This document shows, in pieces, positions 10,416 through 22,392 of a stretch of 64,000 nt of DNA. The notes below the pieces were generated by a model. The model saw nothing but the letters and a program-made list of their open reading frames with translations, did no database searches and had not been told where the DNA came from. Origin of the DNA: Temnothorax longispinosus (taxonomy: Eukaryota; Arthropoda; Insecta; Hymenoptera; Formicidae); the NCBI RefSeq assembly GCF_030848805.1, contig NC_092365.1:9920001-9984000 (forward strand), in the 5' to 3' direction. Position numbers and translations under genes: made by a program. Position 1 is the first letter of the stretch; every line of letters begins with the position of its first letter.

Positions 10416-10920
10416 GTAAATTCTGAGTCGTATAAAAGAATTTATGAAAATAATATATACTACTGTAAAATATTACAAGTACGTATTAAGAATTTATGAG
10501 AAATAATATACTACTAGAGATATTAGGAGTAATATTCGGAAATATTCGGAGTATATTATATACAATACGTATATTTACAGTACGAGTGCAGAACATTCGA
10601 ATGATATCATGTGCTGTACGGGACATAACTGGTAAAAAATTTTTGACGTAGAACTACGTCTTTGTCGACAGTAAGTAGGGGGTAACATTGGGAGCACAGA
10701 TACAACGAAAACATGCCACACTTTTAACGTTTATATCTTCGAAACTAATAATCGTAGAGTAATTATTAATACGTCATTAGATAGCTTATATAGTCCCATT
10801 TCCTCTTGAAAATTTCAAAAGTCTCAAAAAGCTAAATGAGGAAGCCGAACAATATTATATTATAAGCAAATAATTATGCTCAGGTCTTAACCACTTTCAA
10901 TTTTGACAATTTAATATCAA
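10416..10920. other. Unassigned AT-rich sequence
   Basis: It contains runs of TATTCGGAAATATTCGGAG and AT-rich repeats. No gene is recognised. Confidence 0.4.
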
Positions 10921-11110
10921 TTATTGGCAACTTTTCTAATTCCATTATATTCTTCAGTCTTTTTTACCTCTGTTTCATATGTATATAATACTTTAAGATT
11001 TGGTTAATTAGACCCAGCTTTATTAGACTTCTATGTATGTACATATTCCTAGCAAATTTTAACGTATGTAATTCAAGAACTAATCAACTACATTTTAAAG
11101 AATTATATAT
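10921..11110 (-). repeat. Dispersed AT-rich repeat split by a solo LTR (left part)
   Basis: The reverse complement of 10925-10985 contains AAAAAAGACTGAAGAATATAAT, GGAATTAGAAAA and TTGCCAAT. The same words appear in direct order at 12101-12170, so the LTR landed within an inverted-repeat element. The inner part (CCTCTGTTTCATATG, ACTTTAAGATTTGGTTAATTA) resembles the tandem unit at 5386-6190. Confidence 0.6.
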
Positions 11111-12100
11111 TGTGGCGGTCAGCTGTCCGCCACGACGCGCGACGGTGCGCGCGCGACGACGGCAGTAAGACGGGAGGCGCGCGGCGCGAGCAGCGGCACG
11201 GTATCGATCGGCCGGGCAGTTCAACGCGCGCCCGCTACGCGGCACATCGCCGGTCGATTCTCTCGTAAGAAAGATTCAACATCGACCTCTATATAAGGGG
11301 CAACCCAGCGGGGTTTCTTTAGCGATCAGCTCACCAGTCAGGGTGTGCTACTACCAAGGCCCCTGACATAATCTCTTTTGGAGACGGAGCGTGCTCTTCA
11401 AGGCCTCCGTTTGATACGGAGCGAGCTCATTCCGGGCCTTCGTTTACACCTGCTTTGCAGGGCATTAACTCTCCGCGGTAAGAGTCGACAGAATCCCTGC
11501 CGTGGAAAGATTTCCTGGGTCGTTTACGACCCAGCTCACCAGACAACACCGAGACCAAGGCGCTGCCTTCTCTAACTCCGATTCCGACTCCGATTCCTGC
11601 ACCTGGGACCACGACGAAGGGTCTGTTCCTGATCTCCAAGGTGGATACTTTCCTCCCGTGAAAGCCACACCTCATCGACCGGCCAACTCGAGTACCACAT
11701 ATCTAACTCCAACCGGAGCACTCTGTGGTGACGCACTCACTGGCCTCGTCTTCGAGATTTACCGACCGGCCAACCCGAGTACCACGCATCTAACTCCAAC
11801 CGGAGCACTCTGTGGTGACGCACTCACTGGCCTCGTCTACAAGAACGTCAAGACTCCTCTCCAAGCTCGGCCTCAGCGAATCTAACTATTCGGGACGGAT
11901 AATACGCAACACACCGCGTTAACACTACACATTAATCTTCTACACAAATCACACAGTCCACCTATCCGTACACATCCAAGAAATAATTTACCTGTACATA
12001 CATAGAGCATGAACAAACCTAGCGAGATTCTACCTAATTGAATGACTGGTTTTTGTGGGAACCGACGCACCTTAACCTAATCCTAACCAACAACCCCACA
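11111..12100 (+). mobile_element. Solo LTR with 5 bp target duplication
   Basis: The element starts TGTGGCGGTC and ends CAACCCCACA, so the ends are TGTGG/CCACA. It is flanked by identical TATAT at 11106-11110 and 12101-12105. A TATA box (CTATATAAGGGG, about 11289-11300) lies about 180 bases in, in a GC-rich promoter-like segment. A tandem duplication of about 87 bp (from 11676 and 11763, phrases GACCGGCCAAC and CTGTGGTGACGCACTCACTG) occupies the middle. There is no internal coding region, so it is a recombination-derived solo LTR of 990 bases. The parent family (gypsy or BEL/Pao) is unknown. The open frames inside it are not genes. Confidence 0.8.
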
Positions 12101-12175
12101 TATATGAAATAGGGGTAGAAAAAAGACTGAAGAATATAATAGAATTAGAAAAAAATTGCCAATATAATAAAAAAA
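12101..12175 (+). repeat. Dispersed AT-rich repeat split by a solo LTR (right part)
   Basis: This is the inverted counterpart of the sequence at about 10921-10985. It begins with TATATGAAATAGGGGTAGAA, matching the reverse complement of the 5386-6190 tandem unit. Confidence 0.6.
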
Positions 12176-12419
12176 GTGTAGAAATTACAAATTTGTACAT
12201 TTTTTCGCTTAGGGTAACTCCGGTATTTACGCCGCGCGGGGTTTTACGCCGCAGATGTCAGAAAAAATAGAAGGAATGAAGGTACTTGCTCGCAATTATT
12301 CTGTTATGTGCCTTTATGCCATATTAGTATTGTGTTGTAATTTCTGTTATTTACTGTTAATATTAACGAAACTGTCGTGAGTTGAATCGATTTCTCACCG
12401 TAGTAAGAAGCGCGATCTT

Positions 12420-13780
12420 GTGTTACGACCTTTTTTTTGTTTTGGAGGAAGAGGGGAAATGCCTCGCGCATTCGACCGGGGGCCGGCCCCGGGGTATGTG
12501 GGGCTTGCACCCACTAAAACCCTTCTCCCTAAACACCGCACTATGGACTATAGTCACGACACGCGGAAAACACGAGGTACTACTTCACGTGCCACAACAG
12601 TCCTCACGCTCGAGGCGACAGATACATATACTAGACCAACGACGGGTCAATCCAGGAAAGCCCGGATTCCAGGAAGGGGAGGCGAAGTCCCTAGTCGAAT
12701 GGCCCACACGTTCGTGTCGCCATTCGACCACCTCGGAGACCTCTCATGATAGTGACCGCGGGCAGTCATATCATTGAGGGGTGTCTTCATCGGGTGCGGG
12801 ACCATTCCCCCATGGGAACCGACACCCCAAGGAAGGACGCACACGAACCAGGACGCATACAAACTATACAAACAGGAAGCCCACTCTATCCGGAGAGGGG
12901 TTCAACGCTACAAAACACGAGTCCGAACGGACTCGCCAACGAATAGGATATGACCACTGAAAAATTAGACCAGACTCTTCTGGTCCACATTATACATAGC
13001 CAGCTGAGTATTCCTTAGCGGAGAAGAAAGCTGCGCCCCTCCCCAAGACCCACCCATATGGGAGGGTCCAGGGAAAGGGCGCGAAGACATTGCACCAGGG
13101 AGAGTAATCCCCCCCGCCGGACCGCAGAAATCCACCAGGGGGGCGACCAACCGCGCCCGGCCGCCACGAAGAAGCTCCAAGCCACCATTGCCGAACAATG
13201 GTGCCGGAGCCCCAAAGCAGTGAGCAGCCAGCCGCGGCCGACCAAACCCCAGCGAACCCCACGACCCAGGCGGTGGATACCCCGGAACAAAAAAAACCCG
13301 GCGAACGATGGATAAGGCACAGGGAACGCACGCAGGGCACGGAGCCACCCCAACGGCACGGAAGAGAGCGACGACCGCCGGCCGGCCCCGAGCCACCAAT
13401 TCCCCCCCTCCAGGGATCCGGCATTGTCGCATCAGGTGACCCCCCGGACCCCAGGAGAAAGGAGGCCCGCTACCAGCCGGCGCCCCGCCGCTCCAACTAG
13501 CACACCGAGAAAAGTCGCACGCAAAGTCGCACGCAAAGTAACTAACAATAGATCGCACACCATAAGTCGCAATAACATTCACGCATTAGGACGTCACGCA
13601 TCGTCCTCGCTTACAATGCCCTCGACAATTCTGCCGACCCCGAGGCCCCGTTGCCTCCTTCGTTCGTCTTCTTCCTTCTACCTGAGCACTCTTTCCGCGA
13701 AGGTGGAGAACGCGCTCCAGGCCTCGCGAGAGCCGCACATGTGTCCCACTACTGTAGACAAGGTCAAGTCCTGACCCAAA
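12420..13780 (+). other. GC-rich leader/ORF1-like region of a non-LTR element (tentative)
   Basis: About 1.3 kb of GC-rich sequence contrasts sharply with the AT-rich surroundings. It has long overlapping open frames on both strands, none of which shows a recognisable domain, so base composition rather than selection may keep them open. From 13500 it contains a duplicated GTCGCACGCAAA word. GC-rich leaders of this kind often precede R1-clade LINE ORF1 in Hymenoptera. The neighbouring R1 fragment is on the opposite strand, so this is a separate piece. I do not assign a product. Confidence 0.3.
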
Positions 13781-13799
13781 ACCGCAGTCAATTCTCCCC

Positions 13800-15180
13800 G
13801 TTCGAAGTTCCAGAAATGTCAGGAAGCAAGTGTGTGTTCGGCCGTATCTTCGGTCTGGAGGTAATAATAGCAGATAGGGGACTCCTCCTTACCTATTCGA
13901 TGCAGAAAGGCCCTAACTATGACGCGCTCAAATGTCTTACCGACCTCATTCAACAGACATATGGCCCGAGTCTTGGGCAACTCTCCAGGAATGGTCTCAT
14001 CCTTAGGAATAAAGATGAGATCTGCTAATTTCCAACTTGGTGGAAATATTCCATGTTTTAAGAAAATGTTAAAACACTGTGCCAATCGACCGATCATAGC
14101 TGGGGGTAGTTTTTTCAAGACAGTGGCCCTGAAACCATCCGGACCGGGAGCCGTGCTCGTGTTAGTTTTGGCAGCAATGGCTCTCGCTACCTCTTCCTCG
14201 GTTACAGGAACACGATTCTCTTCGCAATTCCCTAGATCGACAGGGACAAGCGCATTACCCGGTGGAAAGAGCTTATCTAGCAAATTACTCAAAATGCTAG
14301 GTTCGAGAGTGGCGGTAAGGCCGAATGTTGATTTTCGAAGCCTGTTCATGACGATCCTATAAGGCAGACCCCAGGGGTCGTCGTCGAGTGTGGCGATTAG
14401 TTCCTGCCACGCCTTCGATTTGGCCCTACGAATTTCTCGCTTTAGCTCCTGATCGGCGAGGACATACGTCGTCCTTTTCCGCTCCGAGATCTCTGGAATA
14501 TCCCCAGGACGACCACGAATCCACGCTTGCCTGGTTTTATTAGCCACAGCTCGAAGCGAAGCGATATCCGCGCTCCATCAATACGCGTGGGGATTACCCC
14601 GTCCACGCGAGGAACGTCGAAGACGAGGAACGGCAGCTTTGCAGGCATCGGTAATGCAGCGATGTATCCAACGATCTGGTATCACATTTACCATGGATTT
14701 CTCATCACTAGGAGTAACGGCGCATGTCCATTCAATTGAAGCCCTGTAAAAGTCAACGTCTATCTTCTTGTAATTCCAACATTTGGAGTGCGGGCGTACA
14801 TAGGGCCTACTTGTCGAGTCAGTGACGGAGAAAGTAATGTAGAGGTGTTCCGATAGGGACGTAATGTCCTCGCGGACTGATCAATTACGAACATCGCGAG
14901 ACATATCAGAGAAGGCCCACGTGAGGTCGATAACGGAGCTACCTTGGTGACCTACAAATGTAGGTCTACTTCCCACATTCATTAGTCGCAGATCCATTTG
15001 TGAAACCCAGCCATTTAATAAATTTTCTTTAAAATTAGTTTGTCTTGAGCCCCAAGAGCGCGCGTGGGCATTAAAGTCGCCACAAACGAGTAGTCTATAT
15101 TATTTGCAACGGTTGAGCACATGTTCGAATGTTTGTCTAGAAAAAGCAATCCAGTATATTAGGTTCGCCAGTACATATAA
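13800..15180 (-). pseudogene. R1-clade LINE fragment: endonuclease and start of reverse transcriptase
   Basis: Reading leftward from 15180, an endonuclease segment with CGDFNAHARSWGS leads through a linker to a 242-residue open frame (14547-13819). That frame carries the N-terminal reverse-transcriptase signature APGPDGFRATVLKKLPP, then LADLIFIPK and AICLLNEVGKTFERVI. The palm motifs with catalytic aspartates are absent, so the copy is truncated at about 13800. In the endonuclease part two TGA stops (near 14881 and 14572) sit where Trp is expected. The domain order and the APGPDG and LLN..GK..E motifs indicate the R1/TRAS group. It is inactive. Confidence 0.8.
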
Positions 15181-15189
15181 ATAACAACT

Positions 15190-15300
15190 TCAAAAAATTA
15201 CTCGACCCCACTGGCCATTACTTCTTTATTCTTCCTCTTCACAACGTTTCGGCCTCAATCAGGCCCTTTTCAAGTGAGAAGTTATACATTATACATCAAG
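15190..15300 (-). repeat. Penelope-type terminal (pLTR-like) fragment
   Basis: The minus strand reads TTGAAAAGGGCC, a short loop, then GGCCGAAACGTTGTGA (15241-15276). The same layout (purine-rich lead, GGCC or GGACCC stem, GAAACG, then TYGTGA) appears beside the Penelope-like elements at 29764-29801 and 52501-52540. No open frame remains attached. Confidence 0.5.
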
Positions 15301-16399
15301 CAACAATCAAATCACGCGTCGCCAGACGCCGCGTCCAAACCAGATCGTGCGCACGCCAAAAATAATTGTTGCATCAAAGGAGTGAGATTGTAAAACTCGC
15401 GAACATCGCTAGCGTAACCGTGAAGAAACTTATTTTCTCCACACGGTCCGCAACGTGCCGTATTCAAAGTCGCAAGTGCAACTCAGTGCGACTCATGCGG
15501 ACGACCCACGTACGTATGGGGGGGGGGGGGAGGTTATGAGTTATAAATAGTTGATATGCATTCCAGAATCATCGTATGCTTATTCTCACGTACGAATGCA
15601 AGCGTTGTTGTTAGCGACACAGTTGTTACTGTGCCCGTTTTTTTTTTTTTTTTTTTTATAATTTTTGGTCATATACATGCGAAAAATAATAAGAAGATTA
15701 ATCGAAAAAAATTAGATAGAAAAATAAGTTTTCAAACCGTACGATGACAGACCTCGGTTCGTCCTACAAGGACCCAGGGGATGCGATGAGGTGGATCTCG
15801 CTTCACGTGAAAAATTAGAAGCTCATGTGGAACATGTTTTCAATGCCTTTTTAATCTCTATAGGATCGGCCTCTTTTTTGGACAATTTTTTTAGTTTTAG
15901 TGCTAGAACATTTTTGTCCTTGTCAGTGGGTTGAACTACGAAAGAGATGGCGTTACTCCAGCGCCTAATATTAGGCTTCCGGTCCCGATGAGGTTTCAAC
16001 ATAAAAACTCTTAAAGTTTGATTGTTGACTTGAACAGAAAGATCACGTTAAAATAAAATGGGGAGGTGTTTATAATATATAATGGTGATTTATAACAATT
16101 TAGAACATCTTGTAGAATTGTTAAAATCTTCTTATACTTTTTATTATTTTATCTTAAAAAAAGACTTTGTTATAGAAATCGCCAAAATTCCCTTTAAAGG
16201 CTTTTATCTTAACCCAAAATAAAACTTTTTATAAAATTTCATCGAAATTGGAGGTAAACCGTTTTCGGAACTCCGCCCCTTATTCCTTCAAACTTTACTT
16301 TTTATAAAAAAGAAATGCAAAAGTTATCCTTTTAATTACTTCAAAAATTTTCCTTTTATTATATTTATGTATTTACAGAGATCATACAAGAGAAAAACA
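15301..16399. other. Unassigned sequence with homopolymer runs
   Basis: It contains a G run (about 15519-15530), a T run (about 15640-15657), and sequence at 15750-15990 that looks like a broken coding fragment. I cannot assign that fragment. No intact gene is visible. Confidence 0.35.
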
Positions 16400-16765
16400 A
16401 GTAGAAACTTGCACATTGCTTCCTCATAGTTTTTAAGTGTGCAAGTAGAAATAACTTGCACATTGCTTCCTCATAGTTTTTAATTGTGCAAGTAGAAACT
16501 TGCACATTGCTTCCTCACAGTTTTTAATTGTGCAAGTAGAAACTTGCACATTGCTTCCTCATAGTTTTTAAGTGTGCAAGTAGAAACTTGAACATTGCTT
16601 TCTCATAGTTTTTAAGTGTGTAAGTAGAAACTTGCACATTGCTTTCTCATAGTTTTTAAGTGTGCAAGTAGAAACCTGCACATTGCTTCCTCATAGTTTT
16701 TAAGTGTGCAAGTAGAAACCTGCACATTGCTTCTTTATATTTTTTAAGTGTGCAAGTAGAAACCT
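16400..16765. repeat. 44 bp minisatellite, eight copies plus a partial
   Basis: The unit AAGTAGAAACTTGCACATTGC followed by TTCCTCATAGTTTTTAAGTGTGC repeats from 16401 at intervals of 43-47 bases (16401, 16443, 16490, 16534, 16578, 16622, 16666, 16710, 16754). Copies differ at a few positions. Each unit contains TGTGCAAG/CTTGCACA, so it can form a small hairpin. There are no unique spacers, so it is not a CRISPR array. Confidence 0.92.
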
Positions 16766-17674
16766 TCGCTCACGTGCTTCGTGTTATGCCTTTTGAAAAA
16801 TGTCGTGACGATAAATCGTCTTATTGGCTCCAAACTGCCTAGCGACCATGCTATTGGACGAAATACTTGCGCTCACGCGGCTGTCACGCGCTTCGTACCT
16901 GCGAGCCGTTTGCTCGAGAAAAGAAAAGAAAAAAGGGGGAAATGTAAATATACGCGTTTTTTCAGACATTTCGAGCGTTCGAGGACGATCCCTGCTTTCA
17001 CTTTCCAATCGTCAATTCGCAACAAATATTATTTCGGAAATATTCGAGCACGCGTTCCGCACCTGCGGGAACGAGCTTTCAACAGTATTAAATATCGTAA
17101 AAATATCAAGATTCTAATAATTTTCGAATTATTGAAATTAAAGTTCAACTTTGAATAATGAAAAATTGAAATTTCTTTTGTGAATTAAATTTCAAGGAGT
17201 TGACTGGATTTTAAAATTGCATTTAATTGATTTTAGATAGAATTTAATAAAATTTTAATTTGAGATATAATTACGAGAGATACACGATATTGAAGATTGG
17301 AAATTTGCGATAATAAATGATGACTTCTTATTTTCGATATATTTTTAAAAAGAAAAATTGACCTTAAATTAATTTAAAAATTAGTAAAAACTAAGTGAAA
17401 ATAATTTATATCACGATGTAAGAGTATTAAGGAGGTTGGCGCGTTTACTATATATAGTATAATTTTGTTTTCTTGATTAATCAGTGTAAAGCTAGTCTCA
17501 GAAATGATTTATAAACAACATGTTATCATTGGGATAGATTGATAGAAAAAGCGTAAAAATCGCAATTTTGTCCCATTTTTATACTTAACCTTTAAACACC
17601 GCACTGAGTTCCCGGGAGAAAAAAAGTTTATATATAATTATATAATATATATGATTATATAATGATTATATGCA
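16766..17674. other. Unassigned sequence
   Basis: The segment 16780-17060 is GC-richer and has open frames on both strands but no recognisable domain. The remainder is AT-rich. I see no gene. Confidence 0.35.
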
Positions 17675-17826
17675 GGGGTAAAAGTCATAGTGGTATAAGT
17701 CAAATTTTTTTAAATTTTTTCTTGCGTGGATAGATGCAATCTATACAATATATAAATTGCATCTATGCCATGCACACGAAAAAATATTTTTAAAAATTTG
17801 ACTTACACCACTGTGGTTTTTACCCC
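17675..17826. mobile_element. Small foldback element
   Basis: GGGGTAAAAGTCATAGTGGT at the left pairs with the reverse complement of ACCACTGTGGTTTTTACCCC at the right. The pairing continues through AAGTCAAATTTTT and GATGCAAT. The whole 150 bases fold into one hairpin. Confidence 0.75.
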
Positions 17827-18350
17827 TCCATATATGAAATTTGGTACTTTATACAAAATTATATATGGGTCCATATATTATTATCTATGTATAAGCATAT
17901 ATAATTCCAAATATAACTAAATATGAACAATAGATCATATATGCACTCATGTATGAATACATATAAGATTTATATGGAAGTATATATAATCCTATATGAT
18001 TATATATAATTTCATGTAGCGTTATATATAAAAAGCAAAATCTTTTTATGTATTTATATATGATATCATATATGATTATATCAAGCGACGCGGTAGCGTC
18101 GCGACGCCAAGTACATAAAAAGAGAGTAAGCTAGTAGACGATGCAAGTAGCTTATCCGGAGTTTTTGGGCCGATCGATTTTCTGAATAAAATATCTCAAG
18201 AAAGAAAACTGCAATCAAAAATCTGACGACAGTTTTCTAATATAATGTTGATACGAGCTTTCGATTGCGACCAGTTTGATTAAGATTGGTGCAGTCAATA
18301 CTGAGATCTCGAAATCTCACATGTCAAAAAGTGAATTTTTTCGGCGATAT
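17827..18350. other. AT-rich, ATATATG-repetitive sequence
   Basis: Short imperfect repeats of TATATGATTATAT and similar words extend to about 18070, followed by a short GC-rich patch. No gene is seen. Confidence 0.5.
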
Positions 18351-18663
18351 CAGATTTCGGTAATTCTTCAGTTTAGCTACAGCAGCACAAAAAACGATGA
18401 ATTTAGGCTCATTCGACGCGTTTTTGCACGAAACGACCGAATCTGGCAGAAAAAAGTGTTGCTCTGCCCCGCGACGCGAGATATTAATCGTTAAAGTTTT
18501 TTTTTTTTGGAGTTTGTTCTCTCGGTCAAGAGAAACTTAGTGCCTTCGGTCCCACCCCGGAACCATACGACACAACGATGCTTAACCCAGATTGTGATTA
18601 TCTTCTTAGCTAGATGATCTTTCCTATCCTTTTTATATAGTTATAGATACTTCTAATAGTGAT

Positions 18664-20724
18664 CTATTCCTTTCTCTTGAGCGTTCTTGTGATGTCGATT
18701 TCTTCATTGATTCCTCTCCGTCTAAGGTCCCTGTCTAGTATCTCCCTCTCCTCGTCATACCTGTTACATTTCCACAGCACGTGATCAATACTCTCGCACT
18801 CCTTGCCGCAATCGCACCTGGCGTCCTCTATATACCCCTTTCTTGCCAGTGACTCATTTACATTGTAGTGATTACTCCTCAGTCGGTTAATAAGAGTTAT
18901 AAAATATCTTTCTTCATTCATCCCATGAAACCATGGTTTTTTCCTTTTCCTTTTATAGAAATTTTGGAAATAATATATGCCTTTATAACTTGCATCCTTA
19001 ACTATGGAATCTTGAGTTTTGTTCCAAATTTCTTGTCTGAATCCTTGTCGAAAATCCATAAATGGAACTTCTATAAATTCATCTTCTTCCTCTTCTGTCG
19101 CTTCTTTCGCCAATTTATCTGCTGCCTCGTTGCCTTTTATTCCCACATGTGATGGTATCCACACGTAGACTATCCTTTTCTTTTTTTCTTTAGAAAGTTT
19201 ATAATGTCTTTCTCTAATTTCACTAATATATCTGTTTTTGTATACACTAAGATGATTATTGTTGATTGCTAGTAATACTGCTTTGGCATCTGATAGGATT
19301 GCTATATCACTTGGTCTGTTGTCTGCTTCATTTTCCATAATTTCTAAAGCAGCCTTGATTGCTATTGCTTCTGCGGTAAACGTCGAGCAATTCTTCGATA
19401 TACTAATATTGTACGCCTCCTCCTGTTCTTCTATCACTACACTCGCTCCCAATGATTTGCCTCCTTTCTTCTTCGATCCATCCGTGTATATTATGGCGAA
19501 TCCTTCTTCTAAGCCATGAGTATTTTTAATTTTTTCTATTAGTTGAGCATCCGTCACTTCCTTTCTCTTACGACAATATCCAGTACTTACATCTATGTTT
19601 ACTTTTTGTGTAACCATATCATATTCCATGTCGAATATTTCAAATTTTCTTCTCGCTCCCATCTTCTTTCTACACCATTTAATTCTTCTCCATGCCTCTC
19701 CTATAATACTTCTTTGGTGTAGAGGTTGTCTATATCTAGCATAGTCTTCATTTTGTACTAACTCTTCGATTTTTGTACATAAGTCTTCCTCTCCGTATAT
19801 ACTAATCGTACTTAGAAAATTTCTAGCTAATAGTTTTGCTCTATCCCTGAGTAAAGTTACTTTGGCTTCCGCTATGATAACATTATTTGGTGTACTATTT
19901 CTATACCCTAACGCTGTACGTATTCCTAAATATTGGGTTCTTTCCATTTTTAGTTTTTGATCTGCTCTTTTTGGGAAATATACAAAACTTCCATAATCGG
20001 TTATTGATCTAATCAAGCTTTTATACAACATTAAAGCTGTATTAACTTCCATGCCTTTAGATTTTTTATTCAAATACACCATTAATGAATTTGCTTTACT
20101 GACTTTACCTTTTACTTTTTGAACCTGTTTCATAAATTCTAGTTTATTGTCTAGCCAAATTCCTAAAAATTTCGCTTCTGTCTGCGCATATATCTTAATA
20201 TTGTCTAATTCTATATAAGTATTATTACAGCCACCATGTTTTGAGAATTGTATCAATACTGTTTTTTTTGGTTCTAGTTGGAGTCCTAGCTCTATTAATT
20301 GTTCATTAATACTATTCACAGCCTTCTCTAATATACGTTTATTATTGTCTCTATTATGTCCTTTGACATATGCTGCTATATCATCTGCAAATTGTACTGA
20401 CTCATACTCTATCTGTTCTTTATTCGTTACATTAGATGTATATAACGCGTATAACAAAGGGCTAAGTACTGCTCCCTGCGGTAAGCCTCTATAGACTCTT
20501 CTATGTTCGGATTCTTGTCCGTTAATAATAAATTCCGTATCTCTATAATATAACCATTTACCTATAAACTTTCTAATATTAACTGGACATTTAAGTTTCT
20601 TTAATATTGCCATTAATATACTATAAATTACATTATCATATGCTGAGGAAACATATAAAAAGGCTGCTAGAACATATTGATTTGTATAAATACCGTTCCT
20701 TATATCTGTTGTTAACCTGACCAA
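18664..20724 (-). pseudogene. LINE ORF2 C-terminal half: reverse transcriptase and RNase H
   Basis: This is a 686-residue open frame. Palm motif A reads AAFLYVSSAYDNV at residues 20-32. The conserved Asp (expected FLDVSSAYD) is Tyr at residue 24, TAT for GAT, so polymerase activity should be lost. The QGAVLSP (83-89) and FADD (112-115) motifs are intact. RNase H begins at YTDGSK (D415), with E452 in TAEA and D479 in LSDAKA, and an HVGIKGNEAADK terminal motif. A C-x-C..H..C zinc-binding tail follows near residue 640. The frame upstream of 20724 is interrupted by stops, so the true ORF2 starts near 22380. Confidence 0.85.
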
Positions 20725-20949
20725 ATTTTCTGCGCACGACCTGCCTCTCCTAAATCCATTTTGGTCCCTAGCCAGCTTGTTGTTTCGTTCCGCCCACTAA
20801 ACCATTCTTTCATTCACCATATTCTTTCCATGATTTTTCCTACACAAGATGATAGAGCAATTGGTCTGACTTTTTCTTTTCCAGCCTTGTCTATGAACAT
20901 CGTTTGGTATTTCCTCCAGTCTTCCGGGAACCAGTCTGTAGTTCATACT

Positions 20950-22380
20950 TCATTGCATATGTCCAGCAGTACTTCCTCCATTTCTTCCGTTAAGTCCTTC
21001 AGCATACAATATTCTACTCCGTCTCTTCCTGGGGCTGAATTTTTTTTATCATTTGTAATGCTTTTTTTAATTCTTCCCTTGTGAACTTATCTTCCAAGCT
21101 GTCTTTTGTGTTTTGATTTCCTTCTTGGTCTATCATTTCTACTTGAACACTTGGAGGTGCTAATTTATTAATTTCTTTTCTTATTTCTTCTTCTCTGTTT
21201 TTATCTTTCCAGCTATTCCAGTTTATCTTTTTTCTTACATTTTTGAAAATCCTCATTTTGTTCCAAACATACGTCTGACTCGTAAATCTATTTATTGATG
21301 CACAAAAATTATCGAAGCTCTCTCTTTTCTTTGTATTTATGATCTTCTTTGCTTCCGCTTTTCTCTTATTATATTCTGCCAATGAATGAAGATCTTTCTT
21401 CTTTTTAAAATTTTTTAATGCTCTTTGTCTTCTTGTTATTGCCTCATCCCACCATTGAACTTTTCTTCCTCTAGGTTTTTCTTCTGTTCTTCTTTTTTTC
21501 TGATCCTCTGTTGTAACCCTTCTGTCTTCCGTGATGCTTTTAATAGTTGATTTAAATATCTTGATAAAATTTGAATATTTTTCTTCCCTGTTGATCTTGT
21601 TTCCAAATAGTGTTTCTTTGTATTCTTCCATGTTGTCCTGGATTATTTTATTCATTGTATAATTATACTCACTCCATCTAGTTTTTTTAGTCGAGAATTT
21701 ATTTGTTTTCTTCCTGTAACTTTCAATTTCTGTTGTTAATCGTAATAATACTGGATGATGGTCTGAGTCCCAAGTATCATTGATTTGTTCATATTCAATA
21801 TTATCATATATTTTGGTTGAAGCGAAAAACAAACCCAAATTATTTGAGCGTTGCCCTATTGCTCCCATTCTTGTTAGTGTATTTAAATTGACACAAATGT
21901 AATCATTATCATACATATTTTCATATAAGTATTCTCCTTGTTTGTCTATATCCTGACGGTTCCATAAAGTATGATGAGCATTAAAATCGCCTGCGAATAT
22001 TGTCTCTAAATTTTTTGTCTCAAATTTGAGTATGTCCTTTCAGACCCTATCTGTTATTTCTCCCGGTCTTTTATATATTGCAATAACATTAAATTTTTCT
22101 TTTGTGTTTATAGTTCTTATACCTATAATATCAAAAATATCGTTTATTCTTTGTCAGCCATTTATAATTTCAAACTCTATATTTTCTTTGATACTAATAG
22201 TAACTCCTCCACTATTACCTCTACTTGGTTTATTATATGATTTAAAACCTGGTATATAAATATTATTTTTGTTACTTTGTTTCTGTAAATAATTATATCA
22301 TATTCTTGTGCTCTTTTTATTATCTCATTTTTCTTACCATGAAATCCTCTACAGTTCCAATTAATAATTCTTAAGTTAAA
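20950..22380 (-). pseudogene. LINE ORF2 N-terminal part: endonuclease and linker, broken
   Basis: A 300-codon open segment (21916-21014) begins inside the endonuclease domain and carries the terminal WDSDHHPVLL motif. A highly charged linker then leads toward the polymerase. Further upstream (to about 22380) the endonuclease start (NWNCRGFHGKK) and FAGDFNAHHTLWN are readable but broken by in-frame stops near 22020 and 22155. A frameshift near 21020 and a stop near 20946 separate it from the polymerase frame. Together these make ORF2 non-functional. Confidence 0.8.
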
Positions 22381-22392
22381 TTTTTTAATATT

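Noticed and set aside
11502..11885. 127-codon frame with a repeated TYLTPTGALCGDALTGLV segment
   Set aside because: It lies inside a solo LTR, and the repeat is the LTR's own 87 bp tandem duplication.
12965..13582. 205-codon minus-strand frame in GC-rich sequence
   Set aside because: Overlapping long frames on both strands follow from high GC; no motif supports any of them.
16400..16765. Regular 44 bp repeats resembling a CRISPR array
   Set aside because: Units abut without unique spacers and differ from each other; it is a minisatellite in eukaryotic DNA.
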